54,949 nucleotides of DNA from Desulfallas thermosapovorans DSM 6562 (GCF_008124625.1 NZ_VNHM01000017.1:1-54949), one strand, 5' to 3'. Numbered from the stretch's first letter, positions 26,504 to 35,708 are shown. The notes: generated by a model not told the origin, from the letters alone. Program-made: numbers and translations.

Positions 26504-27358
26504 TTACAACGCTTTTTCGTAAATCTTCCGGTAAACCAGCGCGTCTTCAGCCTGCCGCCCGGCGGACTCGCAAATTACCGTGGGAGTCATTTCCCTTTCC
26601 CGCAGCAGCCGCGCCAGGTGTGCAAAATCGGGACCGAAACCTTCATCCAGCGTGGTACGATGGCGACGTTCCCCCGCCCGGGTAAATTCGATGGGACTGA
26701 AATGTATATGCAGGTTTGTTAATGCCCCCGCGCCCAGCACCGCCTCGATTTTATCCAGCACCGCGGCAAAAGCATCCCGGTCTACTAAAGCTCCCGCACC
26801 GGCGGCATGCAAGTGGCCGAAATCAATTGCCGGTACCACATTTTCCCCTGCGGTGCACAACTCAAGAATTTCATCCAGGTTGCCCAGTTGCGCCGGTTTA
26901 CCCATTGTTTCCGGCGCCACCGCTATATCCCCCAAACCCTCGGCCCGGGCTATATCCAATAATTCAGCCAGGTGTTCCTTGGCCCGGCCCAGCGCAGCGG
27001 AGCGGTCATCCCCCACTTTACCACCCGGATGCATAACCACGGTCCGCGCCCCCATCCAAGCCGCAGCCCGCAGCGAATCCAAAAAATGCTTGCGGGTTTT
27101 TTCCCGGATGGCCTGGTCCATGGTTCCCAGGCTGATATAGTAAGGCGCGTGTATACTTAAGGCAATATCATGCTCCCGGGCCGCCTGACCCAGTTTGGTA
27201 GCAGTTTCTTCTTTTATATGTACCCCCCGAACACACTGGTATTCATAGGCATTGAGCCCCATACCGGCCAGCCACCGGGGCATATCCAGCGATGATTTAA
27301 AGCCCGCCGCGTAAAATGAATCAGCGTTCCCCGCCGGACCGAATCGCACCTTTTTCAT
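26504..27358 (-). CDS. Endonuclease IV-like AP endonuclease / sugar-phosphate-isomerase-fold protein
   Basis: A TIM-barrel protein of the Nfo family, which cleaves DNA at abasic sites using three zinc ions. Candidate metal ligands line up in the usual order: SIHAPYYISL, VVMHPGG, VAPETMGK, AIDFGHLHA, NLHIHFSPIE and VICESAG. The 284 residues match Nfo. The N-terminus (MKKVRFGPAGNADSFYAAGF) resembles the Clostridia and archaeal branch, annotated as deoxyribonuclease IV. ATG 27358 is preceded by ggaaaggacggg. A single gene. Confidence 0.85.
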   Translation of the reverse strand: MKKVRFGPAGNADSFYAAGFKSSLDMPRWLAGMGLNAYEYQCVRGVHIKEETATKLGQAAREHDIALSIHAPYYISLGTMDQAIREKTRKHFLDSLRAAAWMGARTVVMHPGGKVGDDRSAALGRAKEHLAELLDIARAEGLGDIAVAPETMGKPAQLGNLDEILELCTAGENVVPAIDFGHLHAAGAGALVDRDAFAAVLDKIEAVLGAGALTNLHIHFSPIEFTRAGERRHRTTLDEGFGPDFAHLARLLREREMTPTVICESAGRQAEDALVYRKIYEKAL

Positions 27359-27572
27359 ATTCCCGTCCTTTCTCCATCCTTTTTATGCTAGTTACCACAT
27401 TGTTTATATTTTAACATATTAACAGCCTTTTCCCACTTCCCGGCTGAAATACTTACTGAAATACTTATATGTTTATATAGATACCCGGCCATATAAAAAA
27501 GGATATTTTATAATTTTACAGTATTTGTATATTATGGATTTTCAGTAAAATTACAGCATGGGAGGTATAAGG

Positions 27573-29174
27573 ATGACAAGGTCACTGGGTGTGCTTGTTA
27601 TCAGCCTGTTTTGTCTATTGTTACTGGCCGTATTTATAAAACCTGAATTACCAACCCAAGGGTGGCTGACCACGGGCCGCACCGGCAACAACAGCACCAC
27701 CGGCACCGGCGGTACAAGCATAATTATCGCCCAGAAATACACTGTGTCCACATTGGATCCGGCAGCCGCCGCTGATACCGGATCAATTCGGGTTATAGCC
27801 AACATTTATGAAGGGTTGGTAAGATTTAAGCCGGGCACGACCAAAATTGAACCCTGCCTGGCCCAATCGTGGAAGGTTTCCGAAGACGGGTTAATCTATA
27901 CCTTTGACTTGCGGCGAAACGTTAGTTTCCACGACGGCACCCCACTGGACGCCCGGGCAGTTCAATACAGCGTGCAGAGGCAATTAACCGGTAAATCAAC
28001 CAAAAACACAGCCTATGCCGGCTTTGTGTACGCCCCGCTGGACAAGGTAAAGGTAATTGACCGGCATACCATCGAGTTTCATCTGAAATATCCCTACGCC
28101 GCCTTTTTAAATAACCTGGCCATGCCCATGGCGGCACCGGTGGTCAGCCCGGCGGCACCACGCCTGCAAAGCGGCAAATTGGGGGCCCACCCGGCGGGCA
28201 CCGGCCCGTTCATTTATGCCGGGGAAAAAAACGGCGGCCTGGTTCTGCAGGCCAATCCAGATTACTGGGCCGGGCCAGCCCGGGGGGAAATATTGTTTTT
28301 AACCATACCCAAGGCTGATCAAAGAGTGCAACAACTATTAAGCGGTCAGGTTGACATAGCTCTGGATTTAACCTTTGCCCAAACAGCCCGGTTACGTTTT
28401 AAGGGATACCCGGTGCTGCGGGCCACCGGGCTGGATATCGGTTATCTGGGCTTTTACACTGATCGCCGCCCATTTAACGAGCCCGGCGTGCGCCAGGCGG
28501 TGGCAGCAGCACTGAATTACCGGGAAATCCTGGAGGAACTCTGGCCCCAGGAAACGCGACCCGCCCATGGACCACTACCGCCAACGGTACTTGGTTATGA
28601 TAAGGGAATAACCCAGATTGACTATGCACCCGATAAGTGTGCCCGGCTGTTAAAGGAGGCCGGCTATGACAAAGGATTATCCTTTGATTTGATTACTTAC
28701 GAGCAGGAGCGACCCTACGCCCCCGGAGGCGGTAAGGTTTTAGCCGAAGCACTGGCCCGGTCGCTGGCCGGGCACGGTATTTCAGTACAGGTACGATCAT
28801 ATCCCTGGCAGCAATTCAAGCAGGCCCTGAGCCGCCGGGAAGGGGATGCTTTTTTGTACGGATGGATCAGCGACAATGGTGACCCGGATAACTTTTTATA
28901 TACCCTGCTGGCGGCAAACCAGGTAAAGAGCGGGTTAAATATTACCCGTTATCACAATGAAGAGTTGGAAACATTGCTGGTGAGCGGTCGCCATACCAAC
29001 GACCCGGAGATGCGGCAGCAAATTTATCGCGCCGCACAGCAGGTTATCAACCGGGACGTACCGTGGTTGGTGCTCAATCACAGTCTCCATTACGCCGCCA
29101 CCTCCCCCTTGGTTAAGGGCTTTATACTGAGCCCGACGGATTGGCCGCTTTTAAATGGGGTCAGCAAAAATTAA
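27573..29174 (+). CDS. ABC transporter substrate-binding protein, family 5 (peptide/nickel type)
   Basis: An extracytoplasmic binding protein. ATG 27573 follows ggaggtataag; an upstream ATG at 27558 overlaps this site. Residues 1-25 (MTRSLGVLVISLFCLLLLAV) form a signal or membrane anchor with no lipobox cysteine. The SBP_bac_5 signature appears as FHDGTPLDARAVQYSVQRQL, and the C-terminal lobe has DAFLYGWISDNGDPDNFL. The 533 residues are normal. No permease or ATPase gene lies nearby, so it is an orphan subunit and its ligand is unknown. Confidence 0.92.
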   Translation: MTRSLGVLVISLFCLLLLAVFIKPELPTQGWLTTGRTGNNSTTGTGGTSIIIAQKYTVSTLDPAAAADTGSIRVIANIYEGLVRFKPGTTKIEPCLAQSWKVSEDGLIYTFDLRRNVSFHDGTPLDARAVQYSVQRQLTGKSTKNTAYAGFVYAPLDKVKVIDRHTIEFHLKYPYAAFLNNLAMPMAAPVVSPAAPRLQSGKLGAHPAGTGPFIYAGEKNGGLVLQANPDYWAGPARGEILFLTIPKADQRVQQLLSGQVDIALDLTFAQTARLRFKGYPVLRATGLDIGYLGFYTDRRPFNEPGVRQAVAAALNYREILEELWPQETRPAHGPLPPTVLGYDKGITQIDYAPDKCARLLKEAGYDKGLSFDLITYEQERPYAPGGGKVLAEALARSLAGHGISVQVRSYPWQQFKQALSRREGDAFLYGWISDNGDPDNFLYTLLAANQVKSGLNITRYHNEELETLLVSGRHTNDPEMRQQIYRAAQQVINRDVPWLVLNHSLHYAATSPLVKGFILSPTDWPLLNGVSKN

Positions 29175-29206
29175 TGGGCCAAATTTGATTCCATTAAATT
29201 CCTTAA

Positions 29207-29234
29207 ATATTAGTAGATTTTTGGCACATAATAT
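29207..29234 (+). promoter_or_regulatory. Possible sporulation sigma-E/sigma-K type promoter
   Basis: ATATT (29207-29211) and CATAATAT (29227-29234) are 15 bases apart, like mother-cell sporulation promoters (ATATT, 13-15 bases, CATACAAT). They lie 44 bases before the start of the Q/Y/G-rich gene. Pattern match only. Confidence 0.35.
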
Positions 29235-29277
29235 GCCTGAAAGATTTTAACCAAAACAATTCCAAGGGGGTAAGTCA

Positions 29278-29943
29278 ATGGATCAATTTTATCAACTGCA
29301 GCAACAAATCCAGAGATTGCGCCAGGAAGTCAACAGTATTTCCCAAATGACTTCCCAACTACAACAATTTGAACAGAACAACGCAGCCCAGTTGCAGCGC
29401 CTGCAGCAACAAGAGGCAAATGCTACCCAGCAATTACAAAGAATTCAGCAGATTTGCGGCCAGATTAACAACGACCTGAACAGCGTTAGCAATGCGGCCC
29501 AACAGGCCAGCCAGTCCCTGGCACAAAGCTTTACTCCGCTGGGTACCGGCGGCTATAGCCAACAGTTCGGCACCTTCGGCAACCAGTTCACCACCGGTGC
29601 GTACAGCCAAAACCAGCATTACCAGCCGAACTATATATCCAGCACGCCTTTTCAGCAGCAACGCTTTGGTACCCAGTACACAGGTAGCTATGCACCTGTT
29701 CAATCGGGTTACGCCCAAAGCTTTAACCAGTCCTTTGGCGGGGGTTATGTCTCACCCAATATGATGTCTTACAGTTACACCCAGGGTTACGGATACGGCG
29801 GCCAGCAGCAAAACCAAAGCTTTGCGGAAAACCAGCAAATCAGCCAGCAAGCCCAGCAAGCACTGGCTAACCGGATGAACCAAAACTTATCCAACCTGAA
29901 CAACCAGTTTTCCACAACATCTAATATTTATTCCGGTTTTTAA
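29278..29943 (+). CDS. Q/N/S/Y/G-rich coiled-coil protein, 221 aa (possible spore-surface protein)
   Basis: Residues 1-85 are a glutamine-rich coiled coil (FYQLQQQIQRLRQEVNSISQ). Residues about 90-185 are low-complexity with repeated F/Y-G-x-Q/S-Y pieces (GTGGYSQQFGTFGNQFTTGA and YSYTQGYGYGGQQQNQSF), like prion-like or structural domains. The end is again Q/N-rich. There is no signal peptide and almost no acidic charge. The upstream aagggggtaag is a good ribosome binding site and a terminator follows. Such composition recurs in coat or crust proteins of spore formers, but I recognise no family and the role is inference. Confidence 0.7.
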   Translation: MDQFYQLQQQIQRLRQEVNSISQMTSQLQQFEQNNAAQLQRLQQQEANATQQLQRIQQICGQINNDLNSVSNAAQQASQSLAQSFTPLGTGGYSQQFGTFGNQFTTGAYSQNQHYQPNYISSTPFQQQRFGTQYTGSYAPVQSGYAQSFNQSFGGGYVSPNMMSYSYTQGYGYGGQQQNQSFAENQQISQQAQQALANRMNQNLSNLNNQFSTTSNIYSGF

Positions 29944-30037
29944 TTGCCAGGCATAATCGCACCTGCGTTTTAATCCAAACCTGTTTTGCGGCTAACCAGT
30001 GGCCAAAGAACATAAATGGTTTAGGTCGATTCACCAA

Positions 30038-30072
30038 AACCCGAAGCTCCCTTGTGGCGCTTCGGGTTTTTA
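30038..30072 (+). terminator. Rho-independent terminator
   Basis: CCCGAAGC pairs with GCTTCGGG around a 10-base loop, followed by TTTTTA. It ends the Q/Y/G-rich gene. Confidence 0.85.
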
Positions 30073-30195
30073 TGCTCCAAAATATTGAGATTTTCTTCAA
30101 CCTTATACTGTATAAATAGACAAATATCCCCCGTTAACATATTTTACCTGTTGGTTTATAATATGGAAAAGGGTATTTTCAGGGGGTGGTAAGTT

Positions 30196-30438
30196 TTGGC
30201 GAAGATTATAAAGGAGGGCGCCTCTTACAGTCAGCGTGAAGTTGTTGATTTACTGGTGGAATTTTCCGCATTTAAAGACCGGGTGGAAAAAAAGTTTAAG
30301 ATACTGGCTAATGAACTGGACGGAAAAAATAACGAACATGAACTATGGGTCAATTTATATCTGATCTCCACGGATTATTCTGAGGAGTTAATAAACAAGC
30401 GACAGAAACAAACTGAAAATTTACAAAAAATATCATAA
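30196..30438 (+). CDS. Hypothetical small protein, 80 aa
   Basis: TTG 30196 follows agggggtgg at about 7 bases. The product is charged and helical (YSQREVVDLLVEFSAFKDRV, then KKFKILANELDGKNNEHELW), with no membrane segment. No family recognised. It is followed by a second small gene about 140 bases on. Confidence 0.6.
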   Translation: MAKIIKEGASYSQREVVDLLVEFSAFKDRVEKKFKILANELDGKNNEHELWVNLYLISTDYSEELINKRQKQTENLQKIS

Positions 30439-30581
30439 AAAATTTATATATGCTACACCGGTGTTAAAGGGTTAAACTCCGGCTTCCAAGTAAAATATCC
30501 CATGTAATGATGTATAAAATAGACTCCCCCAGGCAATAAATTAATTATCGGACAAATTTAATATTACAGGAGGCGTTACTA

Positions 30582-30758
30582 TTGCAGGGTGTTTCAACCA
30601 GTTGGATCGTTATCGGTTTGGGGGTTATTGTTTCTTTGATTGGTTGGTACGTGGGAGGCAACTGGGGGGCCGGAATCCTGGGTTTCGGCCTGGCCCATAT
30701 ATTACTGGGGGCCCTGGACATGTTCAGGCCCACAGTTAGAACCGAAGGACAGCAATAA
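30582..30758 (+). CDS. Small membrane protein, 58 aa
   Basis: TTG 30582 follows a strong ggaggcg at 7 bases. The product has two hydrophobic glycine-rich segments: SWIVIGLGVIVSLIGWYVGG and GAGILGFGLAHILLGALDMF, a likely helical hairpin in the membrane, and a short polar tail. Repeated GxxxG spacing suggests tight helix packing. Function unknown. A terminator follows. Confidence 0.65.
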   Translation: MQGVSTSWIVIGLGVIVSLIGWYVGGNWGAGILGFGLAHILLGALDMFRPTVRTEGQQ

Positions 30759-30770
30759 CACTACTAGTGA

Positions 30771-30807
30771 AAAAGCGACAAGACCTGCTGGAGGCTTGTC
30801 GCTTTTT
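30771..30807. terminator. Bidirectional terminator
   Basis: AAAAAGCGACAAG pairs with CTTGTCGCTTTTT, with A-run and T-run on both flanks. It can serve the plus-strand small gene and the converging cooS operon, whose stop is 10 bases away. Confidence 0.9.
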
Positions 30808-30816
30808 CATTTGTCA

Positions 30817-32682
30817 TTAAGCCTTTAAACCAAGGGACACCCTTTTACCGGCTATGTGTTTGACAGCCAACTCCGCGGCGGCAACGGGATCTTCCTCCAC
30901 AGCAAATTTGGCACCGATCACTTCATCTGCGCCACTGGTAAGCAATGCAGCAACATTTTTACTACCCAGTACGGGCGGTACAGTACCCAGTATAGTGAAA
31001 ATACCGGAGCCGATCACGTACGCTCCTATGGAGACCGCCTTTTCGGACATCCACTCCGGGGCCGCACCAACCAGTGGCAAATCGGCGATATCAACACCCA
31101 AAGCATTGGCTATAGCCGCCGCAACGGTTAAAATGCGGCTTATATCCACACAAGAACCCATATGCAGTACCGGAGGTACATTTAAGCCTTTACAAACAGC
31201 CTTTAATCCCTCTCCGGCCTCATCCGCAGCCCCGGGCAGCAGCATACCGTCCTTGGCACAGGCGATGGCGGCACAACCTGTGGCCACCACCAGGATATCG
31301 TTCTTAATCAGTTCACGAATAAAGGTTAAATGACTGTAATCCTGCCGGTACTTAGGATTATTGCAACCCACCACGCCGGCAATACCTTTAACGGAACCGG
31401 ACTTTAAAGCATCAATAAGGGGACTTAAGGTGCCGCCCAGCGCCGCCAACAGGGCCTCCACGCTAAAGCCGGCCATATATTCCATCCGGTCCGAGGGAAT
31501 ACTGACCTTTTCCCGGCGGCGGTTGGAATAGTTTTCCACGGCCAGGCGGAGTATTTTTTTCGCCACCTCCATGGCATTATGCTCGTCAAAGGGAACATGC
31601 AAAGCGCCCGGGAATTTAGCCTTGGGTGAAGTGGATATTACTTTGGTATGGTAACAGCCGGCAATTTGGGGCAGAGAAGGCATGATGCACTGAACATCCA
31701 CAATCACTGCTTCGACAGCACCGGTAACAATGGCCAGTTCCTGCTGCAAAAAGTTGCCCGCCAGCGGTACACCGTGGCGCATAAGTACTTCATTGCCCGT
31801 GCAGCACATGCCGCAGACATTGATGCCGCTGGCCCCTCTTTGCCTGGCTTCGGCCAGCAGTTCTTCATCCCTGGCGGCAAAGACGATAATGTCGGAAAGG
31901 GTGGGCTCGTGGCCGTGCAATATGATATTCACCTGGTCTTCCATTAAAACACCCAGATTACAAACGCCCTTTACCGGCTGGGGTGTGCCAAATAAAATAT
32001 CGGATAATTCAGTAGCAATGCAGGACCCTCCCCAGCCGTCACTCAACGCTGTTCGCAAACCTTGCAAAATCAAGCTGGTATAGTCATTATCCACCCCCAT
32101 ATGGGTGCGGTGCATACTCTCCACCACTTCCCGGTCAATACCCCGCGGTGTTATGCCCAGCTTGTCCCAAAGCTCTCTCCTTTGGACGGGAGCGCGGTTA
32201 ATGAATTGCAGCGACCCCTTTTTGGTACCGAACTCCTCCAGCACCGCCCCGGCCAGTTCCAGGGCGATTTCCTGGACGGAACGGCCCTCCACAACAATAC
32301 CGAATTCAGTGGCCACAGCCTTTAACTTGGCTTCATCCTTGATGGGGTAATCACGGGCTTCTCCCCTGGCCGATGCGTAAAGGGTGGCGGCAATACCCCG
32401 CCCGTGATCGGAATGGGCGGCGGCCCCGGCAGCAATAGCCCTCAACAAATTGCGGGCTACAATGGTGTCGGCGTCAGCACCGCATACCCCGGTATCCGGG
32501 CCGTCACCAAAGGGATCAATACGGCATGGACCCATGTTGCAATTGCGACAACAAACCCCCAGTTGACCAAACCCGCACTGGGGTTGCTGAGCCACCAACC
32601 GGTCCCAGGCCAGTTTTACATTATCATCGCCGGCCTTTTTTATCATTTTCAAGGTGGCCTTGTCCACACTTTTTTCGGACAA
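30817..32682 (-). CDS. cooS: Anaerobic carbon monoxide dehydrogenase, catalytic subunit
   Basis: Interconverts CO and CO2 at a Ni-Fe-S C-cluster. The N-terminal B/D-cluster cysteines are in CGFGQLGVCCRNCNMGPCR. All C-cluster ligands can be matched in order: histidine in NIILHGHEPTLSD, cysteines in GINVCGMCCTGNEV, VIVDVQCIMPSLPQIAGCYH, GVVGCNNPKYRQD, VATGCAAIACAKDGML and HMGSCVDISRIL. The 621 residues are typical of a monofunctional CooS. It is the third gene after a flavoprotein and a CooF-like ferredoxin. No acsB or cooA-type site lies next to it. Confidence 0.97.
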   Translation of the reverse strand: MSEKSVDKATLKMIKKAGDDNVKLAWDRLVAQQPQCGFGQLGVCCRNCNMGPCRIDPFGDGPDTGVCGADADTIVARNLLRAIAAGAAAHSDHGRGIAATLYASARGEARDYPIKDEAKLKAVATEFGIVVEGRSVQEIALELAGAVLEEFGTKKGSLQFINRAPVQRRELWDKLGITPRGIDREVVESMHRTHMGVDNDYTSLILQGLRTALSDGWGGSCIATELSDILFGTPQPVKGVCNLGVLMEDQVNIILHGHEPTLSDIIVFAARDEELLAEARQRGASGINVCGMCCTGNEVLMRHGVPLAGNFLQQELAIVTGAVEAVIVDVQCIMPSLPQIAGCYHTKVISTSPKAKFPGALHVPFDEHNAMEVAKKILRLAVENYSNRRREKVSIPSDRMEYMAGFSVEALLAALGGTLSPLIDALKSGSVKGIAGVVGCNNPKYRQDYSHLTFIRELIKNDILVVATGCAAIACAKDGMLLPGAADEAGEGLKAVCKGLNVPPVLHMGSCVDISRILTVAAAIANALGVDIADLPLVGAAPEWMSEKAVSIGAYVIGSGIFTILGTVPPVLGSKNVAALLTSGADEVIGAKFAVEEDPVAAAELAVKHIAGKRVSLGLKA

Positions 32683-32730
32683 TTTAAATCCCTCCTCAAT
32701 TCCCTAAGTTAAATCATTTTTACCGGCTAT

Positions 32731-33219
32731 TTATAAAACGGTCTGCAAATACTGCTGCCTTCTACGCCGGCTGAAATCGTCCGCCACAGTAAACTCCAGC
32801 GCTTTGGTGGGACAAGCCCGTACACAGGCCGGGATCCCGTTAACATCCAAGCAGCCCCGGTCGCATTTAACCGCCACCCGGCCGGCTGCCCGGCTCCGGA
32901 TAACTCCGTAAGGACAGACCATTACACACATCCAGCAGCCGTTACAGGGAGCAGCGCCTCCCTCGTTGGTTACCACACCTTCCGGCGTGCGATGCATAGC
33001 CCCGGTAATACAGGCATCTATGCACGGGGCTTCCTGGCAATGGCGACAGTTCAAAGGTATTTTTTTCTCCCCCACCTGGTGCACAAAAATACGCTTAAGG
33101 GGTTTTATGTCTTCACCCAGCGCCCCCAGCAGTGTTTTGCTCTCGGAATGCGCCACTGCACAGGCTAACTCACAGGAACGGCAGCCCAAACAGCGTTCCA
33201 TATTTACCAATACCTCCAT
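32731..33219 (-). CDS. cooF: CooF-type polyferredoxin (4Fe-4S electron carrier)
   Basis: Passes electrons from CooS. Four cysteine groups are visible: MERCLGCRSCELAC, NCRHCQEAPCIDAC, CNGCWMCVMVCPYG, and CDRGCLDVNG followed by CVRACPTKAL, enough for four 4Fe-4S clusters. I start at ATG 33219 (MEVLVNMERC), since aaagggggtg precedes it and homologues begin at this point; the frame is open to 33285, inside the flavoprotein gene. About 162 residues. It lies between the flavoprotein and cooS. Confidence 0.93.
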   Translation of the reverse strand: MEVLVNMERCLGCRSCELACAVAHSESKTLLGALGEDIKPLKRIFVHQVGEKKIPLNCRHCQEAPCIDACITGAMHRTPEGVVTNEGGAAPCNGCWMCVMVCPYGVIRSRAAGRVAVKCDRGCLDVNGIPACVRACPTKALEFTVADDFSRRRRQQYLQTVL

Positions 33220-33257
33220 AAGACCGACACCCCCTTTGTGGATCGCTATATACTTAA

Positions 33258-34514
33258 TCAGCTGGTTAATAAATCCCAAACACATACAGTTCCGTCCTGC
33301 AACTTTTGTTTAAGGGTTTGGGACACCGGGATCCCTTTTTTGACCAGAGCTGTATACACGCCGGCCCGGTCTATATTGCCCAGCATGATAAAGCCAACCA
33401 AGCGGTCTTGTTTAAAAACCAGTTTGCGATAATAATGTAAGGTACGGGATACATGTACCGTATATTCCGCAGCCTTGCCGTCAATACGCACCTGCCCCAC
33501 CGAAACCAGCGGCAGGCCGCCGAACTGGGTGGCATTGAGGCGGGTAACCGGTGGCGGGTAAACCCGGGGCTTGCCCAGCATATTGAATGCTGCACAGCGC
33601 CCCTGCTCCACAGCCAAAGGCCACAGCCCCGAAGGGACAGGCCGGCCTGTCAGGAGGTCGTTAACCTCAATGCAGTCCCCCGCAGCAAAAACACCGGGCA
33701 GAGTGGTTTGCATATGCTCGTCAACCTTGATCCCTTTACCCACCATGCCCCCCGCATTGCGTACAAGGGTAATATTGGGCAGCACTCCCTTACCCACCAC
33801 AACTAAATCCGCAGGTATTTCACTCCCGTCAACCAGTATTATCGACCGCAAACTGCCTTTACCTGGATTCTTTACATACTCCGCCGGCCTGGCCCCAAAA
33901 ATGCAGTTAATACCCTGATTATTTAACTCCCGCTCCAGCATGGCGGCGCTTTCTTCATCCAATTGACGCACCAAAAGGTGCGGGCTTTCAACCAGCAACG
34001 TCACCCGCTGCACACCCCGCTTGCGCAGGGCGACTGCAGCCTTTAGCCCCACCAGGCCGCCCCCGACGACCACCGCTTGTTTACCCTTGTCCGCCGCCTC
34101 ACCAATAGCCCGGGCCTGCCGGTAAGTACGCAAGGTAAATATGCCCTCAACACCGGTACCCGACCCGGTTGGTGCCACGGGAACGGCCCCGGTGGCCACC
34201 AAAAGCCTGTCATAGCCAATGGCCCGTCCATCATGCAGTAAAACTTGCCTTTGCGCCGGTTCCAGGCTCACCACCCGGGTATCTTTAATAATGGAAAAAT
34301 TGTTTTTCCGGCCAAAACCCGGCGCTCGCCAGGTAATACCGGCAAGTTCTTTGGCACCGGCCAGTACATCCGGTATTAAACACCGGGCATACCCGGATTC
34401 GGGCTCGTCCGTAACAATAGTAATGGATGCCTCGCTATCATTGGCCCGTAGTGTTTCAGCGGCTGTTAATCCCGCCGCACTGCCACCGATGATGACATAT
34501 TTCAACGCGCACAC
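33258..34514 (-). CDS. FAD/NAD(P)-dependent oxidoreductase of the CO dehydrogenase cluster
   Basis: A two-dinucleotide-fold flavoprotein: FAD motif KYVIIGGSAAGLTAAETLR at the N-terminus, NAD(P) motif AVVVGGGLVGLKAAVALRKR near residue 150, and the second FAD segment GVFAAGDCIEVN near 275. No CxxC or CxxxxC redox pair is seen, so it resembles NADH:rubredoxin or nitrite-reductase-type reductases. FNOR-cooF-cooS clusters are known from other acetogenic and sulfate-reducing Firmicutes, where the flavoprotein is thought to link CO oxidation to NAD(P). ATG 34514 follows gggggtgtg. First gene of the operon. Confidence 0.88.
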   Translation of the reverse strand: MCALKYVIIGGSAAGLTAAETLRANDSEASITIVTDEPESGYARCLIPDVLAGAKELAGITWRAPGFGRKNNFSIIKDTRVVSLEPAQRQVLLHDGRAIGYDRLLVATGAVPVAPTGSGTGVEGIFTLRTYRQARAIGEAADKGKQAVVVGGGLVGLKAAVALRKRGVQRVTLLVESPHLLVRQLDEESAAMLERELNNQGINCIFGARPAEYVKNPGKGSLRSIILVDGSEIPADLVVVGKGVLPNITLVRNAGGMVGKGIKVDEHMQTTLPGVFAAGDCIEVNDLLTGRPVPSGLWPLAVEQGRCAAFNMLGKPRVYPPPVTRLNATQFGGLPLVSVGQVRIDGKAAEYTVHVSRTLHYYRKLVFKQDRLVGFIMLGNIDRAGVYTALVKKGIPVSQTLKQKLQDGTVCVWDLLTS

Positions 34515-34629
34515 CCCCTTTTACGTAAAATCACAATAATAAAAGGCATTCAATATTGGTATTTATTTTCCTGCTCCGCCATATTTTATTTTTTTACATA
34601 TTAAGAGGAAAAGCGCGCAAAATATTACC

Positions 34630-35040
34630 ATGTGGACCAGGTTTGTTATTTATGGCCTACTGGGCTGGAATATGGAGATAATCTTTACCGGTTTCATGTC
34701 CGGATTAAATGGTAATGTCCGTTTGACAGCCCACACTTATTTGTGGATGCTGCCCATTTACGGGCTGGCGGTGTTCCTGGAACCGCTGCACAATGCTATG
34801 CGCCCGCTGCACTGGTATCTGAGAGGGATGATCTGGGTACTGGTCATCTGGACAGTGGAACTAGCCACGGGCGGGCTGATCCGCGCCATTGTCGGCACCA
34901 GCCCGTGGATATATAAGGATGGATGGCAGGTGGCAGGCCTGATCCGCCTGGATATGGCCCCGCTGTGGTTTATGGTGGGATTGATATTTGAGCACATTCA
35001 TGACCGGCTGGCGGGCAGGCGTGTTTTATCTTTTGAATGA
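34630..35040 (+). CDS. CmpB-family (PF06541-like) membrane protein
   Basis: The start MWTRFVIYGLLGWNMEIIFT with the G-W-x-x-E motif in the first membrane helix is typical of the so-called type IV ABC permease (CmpB) family, widespread in Firmicutes with unknown function. Four hydrophobic segments are visible (about 5-25, 38-58, 70-92, 112-130). A conserved WxxExxTG-like motif recurs (WTVELATGGLIRAI). The 136 residues are short for the family. It is monocistronic and divergent from the CO dehydrogenase operon, with no ATPase gene. Confidence 0.75.
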   Translation: MWTRFVIYGLLGWNMEIIFTGFMSGLNGNVRLTAHTYLWMLPIYGLAVFLEPLHNAMRPLHWYLRGMIWVLVIWTVELATGGLIRAIVGTSPWIYKDGWQVAGLIRLDMAPLWFMVGLIFEHIHDRLAGRRVLSFE

Positions 35041-35129
35041 AGTGCAAGGGCACGCCGGTATACATACTAACTTCATATTTACAATAGACGGGATTATATC
35101 ATTGAAGCTTTGAAGGAATCCTTGCAGCT

Positions 35130-35708
35130 TTATCGCTTTTGTCGCAGCCAGGCGCCCAGTTTTTTAAAATCATTCTCGATGACCTCAATTAAAGCCCGGC
35201 GATAAATCGACGCCGCCGGGTGGTACATGGGAAAAACAGTGTATTTTTCCAGCTCAAAGGGCTGCCCGTGGCAGTTTCCTACCCGCATATCACTACCGCC
35301 CAGTCTTTTCAGGGCTACATCACCCAGGGTGACAATCACCCGGGGTGATAGTATGGCCAGCTCCTCATCCAACCAGCGGGCGCAGTGTTTTACTTCACAG
35401 GCCACAGGCCTTCGATTGGCCCGCCCGTTATTTTTTGTGGGGCGGCATTTTACCGTATTGGTAATAAACACGTCCCGGCGCTCCAGACCGGCCAAACCAA
35501 GGTGACCGGCCAAATTATGGCCGGCCTGGCCGACAAAGGGCAGGCCCTGCTTGATTTCTTCGCCCCCCGGTGCCTCGCCCAAAAAAACAATACGGGAACC
35601 CGGATAGCCGCGATCCCAAACCAGCCCGGCCCCCGTCCTTTCCCCGGGGCACGGGCACTGGCAACCGGTGATACGATTATATAATTGCAGCAATGCTTTT
35701 TCTTTCAT
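35130..35708 (-). CDS. Uracil-DNA glycosylase, family 4 (Fe-S)
   Basis: Removes uracil from DNA. The family 4 active-site motif GEAPGGEEIKQGLPFVGQAG is near residue 45 and the second motif MYHPAA near residue 160. The 4Fe-4S cysteines are visible as CQCPCPGE at the N-terminus, TNTVKCRPTK, and VACEVKHCARWL. The 192 residues are normal. ATG 35708 is preceded by gatatgaaagaa-like context without a strong ribosome binding site. Single gene between the membrane protein and glgP. Confidence 0.92.
   Translation of the reverse strand: MKEKALLQLYNRITGCQCPCPGERTGAGLVWDRGYPGSRIVFLGEAPGGEEIKQGLPFVGQAGHNLAGHLGLAGLERRDVFITNTVKCRPTKNNGRANRRPVACEVKHCARWLDEELAILSPRVIVTLGDVALKRLGGSDMRVGNCHGQPFELEKYTVFPMYHPAASIYRRALIEVIENDFKKLGAWLRQKR

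Noticed and set aside
34515-34629. CooA-type operator upstream of the CO dehydrogenase operon
   Set aside because: I searched the gap for TGTC-N8-GACA or near matches and found none.
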